DNA of 64,000 nucleotides from Saturnia japonica (taxonomy: Eukaryota; Arthropoda; Insecta; Lepidoptera; Saturniidae): NCBI GenBank assembly GCA_033032175.1, contig CM065304.1, positions 29,270,653 through 29,334,652 of the forward strand, given 5' to 3'. Below the pieces are notes generated by a model. That model was not told where the DNA came from, did no database searches, and worked only from the letters and a program-made list of their open reading frames with translations. The position numbers and the translations under genes are program-made. Numbering within the stretch: the stretch's first letter is position 1; every line of letters begins with the position of its first letter. Positions 34,277-44,012 of this stretch are shown in pieces.

Positions 34277-34722
34277 TCCTATTAATACTTTCTAAGAAAC
34301 TTCATGTAAAATGAAATTCACTTTCTACGTTATTATTTTTAATTCACATCATTTGCGCACTTTATCCAAACTGTGTAATAGAAATGTTTTTTAATTTTAA
34401 TTGTAATTTTTAAGTGAGTTCATAAAACTATTTGTCAGCACTATTTATTCAGTACTACGTCATTATTTATGAAAGCTTGATAAATAAAGTCTCGGGGAAG
34501 TGCCACAAAACGAAATGTCACCTCATTATTGTTAAATGAAATGAAAACGTAAAATCGAGGTGTCAGCTTTACAGGATATCATTAAAAATATTCTACTGTA
34601 TCGAGACAAGAAAGCAAAATGAATTGCATTGTCTTTTTCAAATTTGTTTTGCTAAAAGTTCTTTATTTTAAATAACAAAAATACTGTAATATTTTGTTAG
34701 TAAGAAAGTTTCTCTTCATACA

Positions 34723-34960
34723 TTAAATTTCCAAAGATTTATGGGAGGGTAAATTTAAGATACTAACTTCCTGAAACTTGTCCTTAAGTGATTCTCGAGG
34801 AACTACGTTGTAAATTACTCGAACTGCCTTTTTGTAATAATATGAATATTGTTGGGGTTGGTCCAAAAAACACCACCAAATGAAGTAGTAGACTGTATTT
34901 ATTTTCTTGCTTAACCAACCACCAGTATCCCGTACAATCGGGATATGAACTGAATTTTCG
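34723..34960 (-). pseudogene. Non-LTR retrotransposon ORF2 C-terminal fragment
   Basis: On the minus strand, KKAVRVIYNVVPRESLKDKF followed by QEVSILNLPSH matches the LQKrAiR.iy.l.pR.S.rdkFke..iLtl.s segment after the RT core of Jockey/CR1-type LINEs. Just upstream, a one-frame-shifted stretch (FFGPTPTIFILLQK) continues it. Probably the same family as the fragment at 28477. It is truncated. Confidence 0.7.
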
Positions 34961-34989
34961 AGCCGTGTCGTCGAACAATTTGGCACTGA

Positions 34990-35765
34990 CATTAAACGAT
35001 TTGTGTACTTATAACTATTACATTAACCGTTATATGCTTAGAATTATATTTAACCAATTACTGGTTTATAAATTGATCAGTAATAATAATAATTACATGA
35101 TGACAATAATAATTATTCCACAAAAATCAATGACTCATTTGGGTTACATAATACAGTTTTTACATAACAAATTCACATAAGTTAATTTACAATTCACATA
35201 AGATCATTTACATAGGCCATTTACTTCAGAAGACTTGAAATAGTCTTTTGGTTAGGGAATATTTACCGTAAAAATAAAAACACAAACACACATATTATTT
35301 ATTATACACAACATGGCAATGTATAAGATGTAGTTGCTTTCAATACATGTATCTCAGTTCCTAACGAGTAAATAGTCATAAAACACAATATAAGCAAGGT
35401 AATCCTTACCCTAACTTCAAGAGACACGTAACTTTAATTACTAAGTCATTTTAAACCATATACATTTCCTAAACACGTTGCTAATAGCACATAGACATAC
35501 GTTATAGGAGAAAATTATGTATAATTCATATAACTACAAAATAAAAGCACAAAATAACAAGACGTCGTTTACATATAAGATATTCTCAGTAATTTACCAT
35601 AGAAACACGAAATAAAGTACCTTGACTGGTTATACATGAAAAAATACAAAGATTACAACTTAGACTCGCTATATAACAAAACTAGATTTCGTATATTACA
35701 TGTTGTGAGGCGATGTATACTCATCTGTCCTCAACAGTCTACCCCCGGCGAAGACACTGAGCCCC
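34990..35765 (-). other. AT-rich tail after BEL/Pao pol; possible LTR
   Basis: On the minus strand, just after the BEL-type ORF, a purine run (GCCGGGGGTAGAC) precedes TGTTGAGGACAG at 35738. This could be a polypurine tract followed by an LTR start. The other LTR end was not fixed. Otherwise the segment is AT-rich without genes. Confidence 0.3.
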
Positions 35766-36125
35766 TTAACTACTCGGGAGGACGGTGAATCTCCTTGCAG
35801 GTCGCCTAAAGACCCCTCCACGCGTCCTTACGTCCGCGCTGCGTATAACTCCGTCTGAACCAGTATGTACCGTCTCCAAGTTCGGTGAAGCTGTAAAAGC
35901 CGCAGCGGCTTCAGGGCCTCTAAGGCTAACAGTATAGTCACTTTTAAAAAAAAGTACCGTTTCGATTTGCCTCTCGGGCCAAACATTTCGCTGTAGCAGT
36001 ACGTCTGCTATGACTACGACGTCACCGACTTTAAGTTTGTTAAAAAAACTAGGCCTGACTTCACCACGGGGTGTCAGCGTAGGTAAATACACGCGAATCC
36101 ACCGTGTCCAAAACATTTTGGCTAA
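35766..36125 (-). pseudogene. BEL/Pao pol C-terminus (DUF5641-like) with in-frame insert
   Basis: The frame begins about 36125 with KMFWTRWIRVYLPTL and continues through LKVGDVVVIADVLLQRNVWP, then DGVIRSADVRTRGGVFRRPA. This is the pattern found at the C-terminus of BEL/Pao polyproteins (FW.RW..EYLP.L...GD.V.I.D..lpRn.Wp.G......G.DG.vR...v.T..G...RPv). A 77-bp retroposon plus its 10-bp duplication is inserted in frame between the Wp..G and DG parts (35867-35963), adding 29 codons with no stop. The upstream pol domains are absent: at about 36125 the sequence switches to Ty3/gypsy. Confidence 0.75.
35877..35953 (+). mobile_element. Short hairpin retroposon, copy 2, with target-site duplication
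   Basis: This 77-bp insert starts CAAGTTCGGTGAAGC, contains AGCCGCAGCGGCT (a perfect dyad around one base) and ends in A8. It is flanked by GTACCGTCTC (35867-35876) and GTACCGTTTC (35954-35963), a 10-bp target-site duplication with one change. It equals the 3' terminus of the Jockey LINE at 37263-38360, so LINE-mediated retroposition is the simplest source. Confidence 0.88.
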
Positions 36126-37262
36126 TGCCAGTGAAATATCACAAAAAATAGATTTCTCACCAAACTGTGGTACAACTAGTTTTTTAATCGTTACATTACT
36201 GCTAGTAGGTATGTTTAATAAACAATCCTCATTTGCCTGAGCTAACGCTAATTCTTGGTAGTCGATCGTAGTCGGGCAGTATACGGTTTCAATACGCGAT
36301 AAGGCGTCGGCTACAATGTTTTATTTACCGTCTATGTACCTTATGTCCGCCGTGAATTCACTAATGAATGCGAATTGACGTATCCATCTGGGAGATTCTT
36401 TACCATTACTACTTTTAGTTATAACGTAAATGAGTAGATTATAATCACTAAAGACTATTAACTGCCGTCCTTCAATTAAATTGTGAAAGCATTTAATCGA
36501 TAGGTATATAGCTAGTAACTCACGATCAAAAACTGAATATTTTTGTTCTGACTGTGACATAGCCTTTGAAAAATATCCTAAAGGTAAAACTATTCATTAT
36601 TGATATACTGTTACAATACCGCACCTACTGCGTTATTTGATGCATCAGCCATGAGCGGTAAAGGCGCGTTTGGCGATGGGTGTGACAATGTTACTGCATT
36701 CTGAAAGCTACTCGAATGCTTCATCAGCTTCTTATGTCCACTGAATAACAGTATTATCTTTTTTCTTAGAACCGTATAAATAATTATTTAAAATGAATTG
36801 ACCATCTACAGCTTTAGGGATCTATATAGGATCTGTAAAAGTTCCCCATTCCTAGAAATCTTCGTAATTCTTCTATAGTTTTAGGTTTAGGAAAATTTAA
36901 AATAGCTTCTACTTTATTTTTTAATGGTCGTATACCAGATTCAGAAACTTCAAATCCTAAAAATTCAATTTTATTTCATCCGAAACAACATTTAGAAATA
37001 TTAATAGAAATACCATATTCATCATGTAGTGACATCTCTCGCCACAACTGACGCATCAACGCATCGATACAACTAACTACGTAGCGACACATAGCGACAT
37101 CTCTCGCCACAACTGACGCATCAACGCATCGATACAACTAACTACGTAGCGACACATAGCGACATCTATCGAGCCACATAGGACGCATCCCTACTATCCT
37201 ACATTGCGCTACAGATATTCACTCTGTCGTTGAGTATATATACAATAACCCGACTACAACAG

Positions 37263-37826
37263 GCCCTCGCCCGACTGCATCCTCTGTTATGTGCTGCAAG
37301 CAAAATGTCCACGAGACACAAGCTTACGCTCTACAAGATGTGTATCCGTCCGATCATGACATACAGCTGCGTTGCGTTCGCACATATGTCAAGTCATAAC
37401 TGGGAACGCTTACAAGCCATCAAGAACAAGTTTCTTCACCGCCTTACCGGTGCCCCCTGGTTTGTTCGTATGGAGGATCTCCATAGAGATATGGACCTTC
37501 CCTCGATACATGCATATGCCAAACACCTTTCTCGCTCGTATTTCGACACCGCGTCGAACCACGCGAACCCCTTAATAAAAGCGGCAGCTTCTTATGTTCC
37601 CGACCCCAACGCCTGCCGGAGAAAACGCCGGCCGCGTAATATATTCACTGACCCGCCCGACCAAACCGAAAAAGCTAACGCGTTCTACGCCGACACCGTC
37701 TCTCCAAACAGAGCGTGCCACCGCCCACGCCCGCGTAACCACCGTTCTCTCCGCAGAGGACGGGCGGTCAACTTCGCTCCCGCACACCCGTCACGTCCAC
37801 CCTCTCTAGCGGCAACCCAAGCCTAG
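37263..37826 (+). pseudogene. Jockey LINE ORF2 C-terminal part (intact frame, truncated 5')
   Basis: The frame is open from the insertion point: ALARLHPLLCAASKMSTRHK, LTLYKMCIRPIMTYSCVAFA, LQAIKNKFLHRLTGAPWFVR, DLHRDMDLPSIHAYAKHLSR, ending at TAG 37826. These are the Jockey-clade motifs after the RT core (L.LYK..iRPi.TY...vw / lQ..QnK.LR...aPWyvrn..lh.dl..p.i). The catalytic RT is absent, so the fragment cannot act. No in-frame stops are present in the remaining ~187 codons, consistent with youth. GC content is far above that of the surroundings. Confidence 0.88.
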
Positions 37827-38329
37827 GTCCGTTCCTCGGTGTGAAGCCCTTGGGTCAGGCAGCCGCCCGCGCGATACAAAGTGACACTATACGTGCAACA
37901 CTTAGTTACCCACACACAACATTACACACGTATGAACACACACACGTGCACACCACACAGGTACATAGGTTCTGTAAGGGACATTTTTTTTTTCTTTTTT
38001 TGCGCTAGTTAGTGTAGAAAAACCATTCCGATTATTAAATACACATACGCATGGTCCACTCCTTCCTCCCAGGAGGAGGGGAACGTGCATATGAGTATAT
38101 ATTAGTTAGCTCGAATTCTCATAAGATTAGGGAATTAGCTAGATCGCGACTTTTTCGCATTCGCGACGACCGCCCGAGCCGAGGTTCGGCCACTCTGGCA
38201 CCCTCGTGCGGGTCGTCACAAACTTTCGCGGCTGAGTGCCCTAAGCGCTCGCCCCCAAGTCCGATAAAGCTGTAAAGCCGCAGCGGCTCTGTTTGACGAT
38301 AGGGCCCCTAAGGCTAACAGTGTAGTCAG

Positions 38330-38360
<31 letters not shown>
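37263..38360 (+). mobile_element. 5'-truncated Jockey LINE with poly(A), nested in the LTR
   Basis: The insert is flanked by a 10-bp target-site duplication ACTACAACAG (37253-37262 and 38361-38370), ends in a ~27-nt A tract and is truncated at its 5' end inside ORF2. Its 3' UTR (37827-38333) ends with the hairpin segment AGCCGCAGCGGCT...ACAGTGTAGTCAG that also occurs alone at 25394 and 35877. The long A tail and clean duplication suggest a fairly recent insertion. Confidence 0.93.
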
Positions 38361-38361
<1 letters not shown>

Positions 38362-38476
38362 CTACAACAGTCGGGGCGGCTGCCCGCCAGACATAGCACC
38401 CGTCTGGCTCGGAGGATTCTCCCTTTTCTATGGCGGATGAGGAACTTTACTCTCTATTCCTCACACCTCCGCTAAA
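38361..38476 (+). other. 3' half of the solo LTR (hairpin row)
   Basis: After the LINE the LTR resumes with CAACAGTCGGGGCGGCTGCC and contains CCAGAC...GTCTGG, GGAGGATTCTCC and GAGGAAC...ATTCCTC, the same inverted repeats as in the 51607 copy, with a few substitutions. Confidence 0.8.
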
Positions 38477-38770
38477 CATCAAAACGTTTGAATAGCTGTT
38501 CCAAGTGCATTTTATGACAGGATGCAGATTCGCTACAAGTGATGAGGATTAGTGGCGATATAATGGTGCGCTCGAATTACATAAACTCTAGAAAATACTC
38601 GTTTACCCCCACTAATAAATAAATAAAGTCCTGTAACACATGAATAGAGGATATCTATTCGGCTTGGTAATAGAGTTTAATTTACGGTAATCACCGCATG
38701 GTCGCAAATCATCATTTTTTTTTCGGGACTATGTGCAGGGGACTGGCCCACGGGCTCTTTGAAGTAGAGT

Positions 38771-41429
38771 TGTGTCGCTCGCGAGCGAAAGATTAGAAGA
38801 TATATAATCCCAACAAAAGAGCGAGTATATCAGTAACTCACTTGTTTGTAAAATCTTTAGCTCTTTAGCTCTCAGTAATAATGTTCACTCGGATATAATT
38901 AGAGCGATTCAGATCAGTTGAATAAAAAGATACACCACATTCTTACTAAGAGATAGGTAGCTAACTCGATCCAACAAGCGGAGAGCGGAAAGGCGATTGG
39001 GTACTAATGATTATAAGTAATTACTAACTAAGTAATTAATAACTAATTATTATATTGGTTACGTAATTACCGTGTCAAGTATTTATGTAGTTTGAAGTAT
39101 TTTTATTTTTAAGGGTTTTTGTTTCAGTATTTCTAATTTTGAATTTAATTTAATGTCAGGCGTGATTTGACCCATGCACTTTGAACTTCGTATCGCTAAA
39201 AATAATTATCGTTACCTACGTATTTCGGATTGTGTTCATTATTAGGTACCTATACATAAAAAACTTTCTAAAGTGACTAGCAAATTTGTAAAAAAATATT
39301 GACTTAATACATGTTTATATTGTAAGGTAGATAATGTACATATACATTATTTCAATTCAAATCAATATAAATGTAGCCATGGCCACTGATTATAAAATAC
39401 GCTAACATATTTTGTTACTCACACGATCTTCTTCAGTTTTATTGTTGTTATTACAGGTTTTAAAATAATAATTTGACTATCTTTATAATACATACTTTTG
39501 CATTTCTAGATTGACATACTTTTAGCCTGCTAATTGTTAAGAATGATGGAAATCAAATGTTTCAATAATATTTTTCAAGATATCTCTATTCTAAACAAAA
39601 TAGTTGGCAATAATTTTATACGTTTTTGTAAATCGTAAGATTTGTTTTTGTAACATATATCTCGCTCTCGGCTTTATCATCCAAACAGTTCTGTAGATCA
39701 TTATTACATCAGTGAACCCGATATCTCTCGCTCTGAGCGAGATATAAAAGAGAGATATATATATCTTTCATTGAAAAGATATATATCTCTCTTTTCTTCT
39801 CAGTGATATACTTTGCGCAAGATTATTTTGAAGGCCTATAACTAACTAACTAACTATATCGATGCTAGCCCCTTTTTATTTATCGCAAGTATGTTCAATG
39901 TAGACTACAATTACGACTCAGTAAAACGGTGGTCACTTTACTAAAACTTTCTATGGGGATATCGAGGAAACTAAACATTTTAATTTCGTATTACTTCATT
40001 TGTAAACGATGACCAAAATGTTATCAGAGCTAAATCATATAAAAAAGCATATAATGTATGAATTAAAAGAAAAAATGATTACAGCCTTAACCATGTTCCC
40101 GCTAAACGCTCACTGTATTAATTATCACACGGTACAATATTAGAAATCGATGAGTGTTTAATTTTAGTAAAGAGAAGAACGTACGCTAAATCGCCTACCG
40201 CGGTCAAAAAAGCAACGATTGCTGACGTTATGGTTATGTAATGAAATCAATTCTTGGTTCGTAGTTCACTGGTTCACTGTTTTATCAAGATGAAACAAGT
40301 TGCCATACATCGGACTCCAGTATGGGAGTGCTGATAGACATGTTCCCAGGGAAGGTGATTTCTCGCAGAGTTAATATTGCACGGGCCCCATGAATTCCAG
40401 ATCGGTCACCACTACATTTTTTGATTTGTAACATCTGTAGATGAGGATAAACCTGATTGTTGGCATGATGATACAGGCCTTGGCGACGCTTCGCCAGGCT
40501 ATATGATGGAATATATGTACTATGAATTATGAATATACAATTATGAAATAATTGAGTTGTCACGATTTCAAATAATTTTTTAAATTTTTGTATTTAATAA
40601 AAATGAATATTTATGTAACAAACAGTCATTATTTTATGGCACAAATATCTAACGCTTTATCTTTTCATTATGCCATATCTGATTCCTGTCGTAAGCTGTT
40701 ATTTTATGCATATAACAACTTATAAAAAAATAATTTCGATGTTTCACATCTGGTAGGCGTCCCGTGACGGATTATTTTTCCTTTAGGGATATTTAAAGAA
40801 CAAAGCTTACGACAGCAATCGAAGATGATAAGTGCACTGAAAGAGAACATCACTTGTGAAATGAGATCCGAGCTCCAGACAACCACTTTAGAGCGTATTT
40901 CAAAACTTGGCATTCAGATTTGATTTTGAAAACGTAAATAGCAGTTATTTTGTGTATGTTAAAATTAATAAAATAATATTATAATTTAAATTTTCATTGA
41001 TTATTTGAAAGAAGCCCGTTACAATGGGTCAGCCTGTATAATAGTTTAACAGTTAGTTCCTCTATAGCACAGAATACTAACTAACACCTAGATGTGAACA
41101 ATGACGTTAAATAAAGATGGCGTCACGGTAGCAATTGCGTAAATTTTAAAGATAGTGCCAAAGGTTTTTGAAACGGATTCGAATTAACCGACTAAAGCCC
41201 TAAGAGAGTTAACACACACATTTCGCTCAGTATTACATAATAATATACTTATAAAATTAGCGCAGATGCTATAGAGATATATTAACCCATAGAGTAATAA
41301 AGTCCGCTCAGTACTGTATCACGCCGAGTTCATAATTCTATGTAATAACCGATAATAGCAAATCACATCTAGTCATAAGCGGACGGTAATATTTAGATAG
41401 GCACGTAGTATAGGAAGGTTCGTAGAAAC
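38771..41429. other. Gene-free region with palindromes
   Basis: It holds a perfect palindrome TCGCTCGCGAGCGA (38775-38788), TCTCGCTC-T-GAGCGAGA (39726-39742) and a long hairpin at 39746-39795. A stretch at 40285-40563 is open on the minus strand but unidentified. The rest is AT-rich without exons. Confidence 0.5.
39746..39795. repeat. Near-perfect 22-bp-stem hairpin
   Basis: AAAAGAGAGATATATATATC and the following TTT form one arm, CATTG the loop, and AAAAGATATATATCTCTCTT with its TT the other arm. The arms differ by one TA unit. Confidence 0.85.
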
Positions 41430-41660
41430 ACTCGACGCGGACGCTCTCAGCAATAATCAAGGATTGCGAACCGCTTCAACTATTAGCTCGCCATTTGCCT
41501 GTTATTACGTTGGAATTTATGCAGCTAGCCGTCCTCTATTCACTAGTGTCGACTGTCGAGCCATGAGAACCGCAATAACGTCGCGTCGCGCGTCGCTAGT
41601 TATACCGGTCGAGGACAACTCTATTGTTATATAGGCCCGTGCTTTCATGCTTTTCATCTC
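41430..41660. promoter_or_regulatory. CpG-rich island-like segment, possible promoter
   Basis: An unusually CpG-dense patch (ACGTCGCGTCGCGCGTCGCT at about 41578-41598) lies in AT-rich DNA. It is followed by TATATAGG (about 41626-41633), and ~25 bp further TTTTCATC could serve as an initiator. No coding exon was found on either side. It is composition-based only and could equally be a TE end. Confidence 0.25.
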
Positions 41661-42429
41661 TCGTAAATTCATTTTCTTTTTTTTTGTCTTCATTTTTATG
41701 TCTTAGCTGTTGCTCCGCCCGAATATAGTTGCATCATATTCAATAATAATGACAAGGTTAAAGCTTACATATATCATAAACTATTACAAAATATGAAATA
41801 AAAAAATTGAATTGTTTTGGCTTGTTTATCATCCAAATTCATGTACCTACTAGACACAAACTCAGGTCTTATAGTAATTTAATAATACATAACATTAGTA
41901 TGATATATCATCTTAGCAATATAGGTACTTCAATATTTAATAACATAACATACGTAAAAATTTAAATAATCACACGTATTTTTAATCGTGTATCGGAATC
42001 GATTAACATTTAAGTGAGTTATGTTTATAGAGTCAGTATTATGTTTTAAATCTAAAATCATGGTTGTAGAGCATTTCTCATTTCTTTAGGGATCATCAGG
42101 CTAGTCACCATTAAGTTGAAATTTTGTGACTGAGCGTGCGCCATTTACCAGTGTGTTCCAGCAGCGGTGCAGCGGTGCCTTAGAGACATTTGCATTGTGT
42201 ATGTTCGGTTATTCATATTATTTTATAACTACATATAATAAATAAATAGAGTCATTTACCTCAAACCACTTTTTTGCAGTTCAGCACTGTTCTATAATTT
42301 ATATTTAATTCAGTTAGTTGCATACGATGCAATACAGCACTCGCACAACACAACTTTACTATAACATCAATAATCCTCTACGACGTGCTTACCATCTTTT
42401 ACGGTTAAATATGAATCCGCAAAGGAAAT

Positions 42430-42790
42430 AAAAAAAAATTCTAAAAAATATTTATTCAATTTAGGCCCTTCTTAGTACTTATTAACGTCAAAACCCTACC
42501 GCCAGTTCGAAAAATATCCCAGACGTCGTCGAGAAGAACCGGTAAGAAATTCGAAAGGATTTTTTTTTCCAACTATACAAAAGTTTTGTTATAAAACAAT
42601 AATAATAATTTTGTGGATGAACAGATAGGGAGTCACTTTCAGACATCACTATCATTCACTTAATAATTCACCCTATAAATAATAACCTTTTAACAGTAAA
42701 ACTTGCTTGACATGGTCCTTGAACTTGTCCGGTAAATTAGTAATATGCTTCGGGATATTATTATAAAATTGACACTATTACCTAAAAAAA
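42430..42790 (-). pseudogene. LINE ORF2 C-terminus and 3' UTR fragment
   Basis: On the minus strand QFYNNIPKHITNLPDKFKDH and VKQVLLLKGYYL end at TAG (42673-42675). This is the usual last segment of Jockey/CR1-type ORF2 (vkfYN.lP..I......FK..lk..Ll...yYs). It is followed by a 3' UTR with TTTCTTACCGGTTCTTCTCG, a block also seen near 25280. It is 5'-truncated. Confidence 0.7.
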
Positions 42791-42973
42791 GTTGCGACGC
42801 AAATCATGAGAACCGCCCAAAATAAATAAACTGTAACGAGATATTTATTAGTTACGTAACAAAAATGAAAAATAACAAAACTTTTCAATCCCCCCTCATG
42901 TAAATAGATAGTACCTGACAACAATAATATGTTTACAATAGAAACCATTTATAAAACATCCTTGAAACCATTT

Positions 42974-43380
42974 TCAACGTAGCATAATAGTCGATCTACC
43001 ACAATAGTTACTGCGAGAAGCATTCAAGCCTATATAAAAGTCCGAAGGCATGTAAAAGATTACAAAGAAGTAGAAAGTAGGCTTATAATGAAAAACTGGC
43101 AAGTTCATCACAACGAGGCAATTTCGATAAGTCAACAACGCGTGTAGTAAGACGGCGGCAGTCATGGATGACGAGGCATGACGCTCGTGACGTGACAGGC
43201 AACAATGACGTCAAGACTGAAGAGTATTTAGGTACCGATGTCACGAGATACGTAATGACGTTGCGTTTGTGAAAACCGACCGCTACTTGATATTGATATG
43301 AGATCAATTGATGTCTGCACGTATGCACTTTATAACACAAGTTGGGCCTGTGGTCAAAAAAAAATGGTAATATTTTTTTT
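42974..43380. other. CRE-rich non-coding segment
   Basis: Within 43185-43265 lie CGTGACGTGAC, AATGACGTCAAG and GTAATGACGTTGCG, three ACGT-core motifs of the CREB/ATF type in about 80 bp. Open frames here (42974-43340, -) show no recognisable product. Confidence 0.3.
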
Positions 43381-43531
43381 TGTGTAAATAAAACTCAATA
43401 TTTTATTCAATGTTATTTTATTTGTACACAGTATTTGCGTTTTTTTTTTGTTTTTTTTTTTGTTTGTGTCATTACATTTTTTCAATATAAAACGTAAATT
43501 TTTGGTAATTTCGATTTTAATTTATTTACTA

Positions 43532-44012
43532 CTAGCTATGCCCGCGGCTTCGCTCACGTGGACTTAAGAATGCCCGCGTGAATAATGTTCCCCCGCTCCC
43601 GGCTATTTTTAAGATAAAAATGCTTATTGCAGGTGTTCGCTGATTTTTTTTAATATCTACAATTGTTTATAAAATTAATTTGCTATATCTCTTATGGTTT
43701 ACTCAGCGTAAGCCATTTAAGCGCCCGAATTGATTCACAATGACCAGTGTTTTTATTTGTGCAGAACCCTAACTCTTCTTCTAAAATAAAAATAGCCCAA
43801 GTTACTTCTTATAACATCAGCTATCTATCAGTAAAAGTCCCGTCAAAATCGGTCCAACCGTTTCGGAGATTACCTGAAATGAACAGAGTGACAGAAAGAC
43901 AGACAGACAATTTTTTTTTAAATTGGTGTTTTATTAAATACTATCATATGCATTTAGTAAAAAACTGTTATTTTGACATTACAAATAGACACTTCAATTT
44001 TATAAATGTAAC
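43532..44012 (-). mobile_element. Helitron-like non-autonomous element (B)
   Basis: On the minus strand the 3' end is GAAGCCGCGGGCATAGCTAG (CTAG at 43532-43535, then T). The interior carries TAATCTCCGAAACGGTTGGA and AACAGTTTTTTACTAAATGC. The 5' end (about 44012) is slightly decayed. It has no coding capacity. Confidence 0.62.

Larger units (their letters stand above)
37025..38476 (+). mobile_element. Solo LTR (tRNA-Trp LTR family) in gypsy RT, carrying a LINE
   Basis: It begins TGTAGTGACATCTCTCGCC and ends CTCCGCTAAA, as the copies at 51607 and 59256 do. A 5-bp duplication CATCA flanks it (37020-37024, 38477-38481), and removing it makes the gypsy RT frame continuous. The U3 part carries a 65-bp tandem duplication (37031-37095, 37096-37160). 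A TATATATAC box is at about 37235-37243. A Jockey LINE is inserted at 37263-38360. No internal LTR-element coding sequence remains. Confidence 0.9.
36126..38770 (-). pseudogene. Ty3/gypsy pol remnant (RT, RNase H, start of integrase region), interrupted
   Basis: Reading the minus strand from 38770: ASPLHIVPKK and RPCGDYRKLNSITKPNRYPL are RT motifs. A deletion then removes the YxDD region. HLEQLFKRF (about 38480-38510) is separated by the solo LTR at 37025-38476 from the continuation INISKCCFG / IEFLGFEVSESGIRPLKNKV / EELRRFLGMGNFYRSYI. After stops comes RNase H: SEQKYSVFDRELLAIYLSIK and QIRQF-like FTADIRYIDGK (36321-36560), then VADALSR and VVPQFGEKSIFCDIS before the junction with BEL at about 36125. 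Frameshifts, stops and the missing catalytic core make it non-functional. Confidence 0.85.

Noticed and set aside
37372..37809. Alternative 67-71-codon frames in the Jockey segment
   Set aside because: They are shadows of the 37263-37826 ORF2 frame, which carries the LINE motifs.
37025..38476. LTR of the Ty3/gypsy element itself
   Set aside because: It interrupts the gypsy RT with a 5-bp duplication and is not at the end of the pol gene, so it is a separate insertion.
40285..40563. 92-codon minus-strand frame as a gene
   Set aside because: Composition is fairly even, but no family motif, start context or splice sites could be recognised; it is left unassigned.
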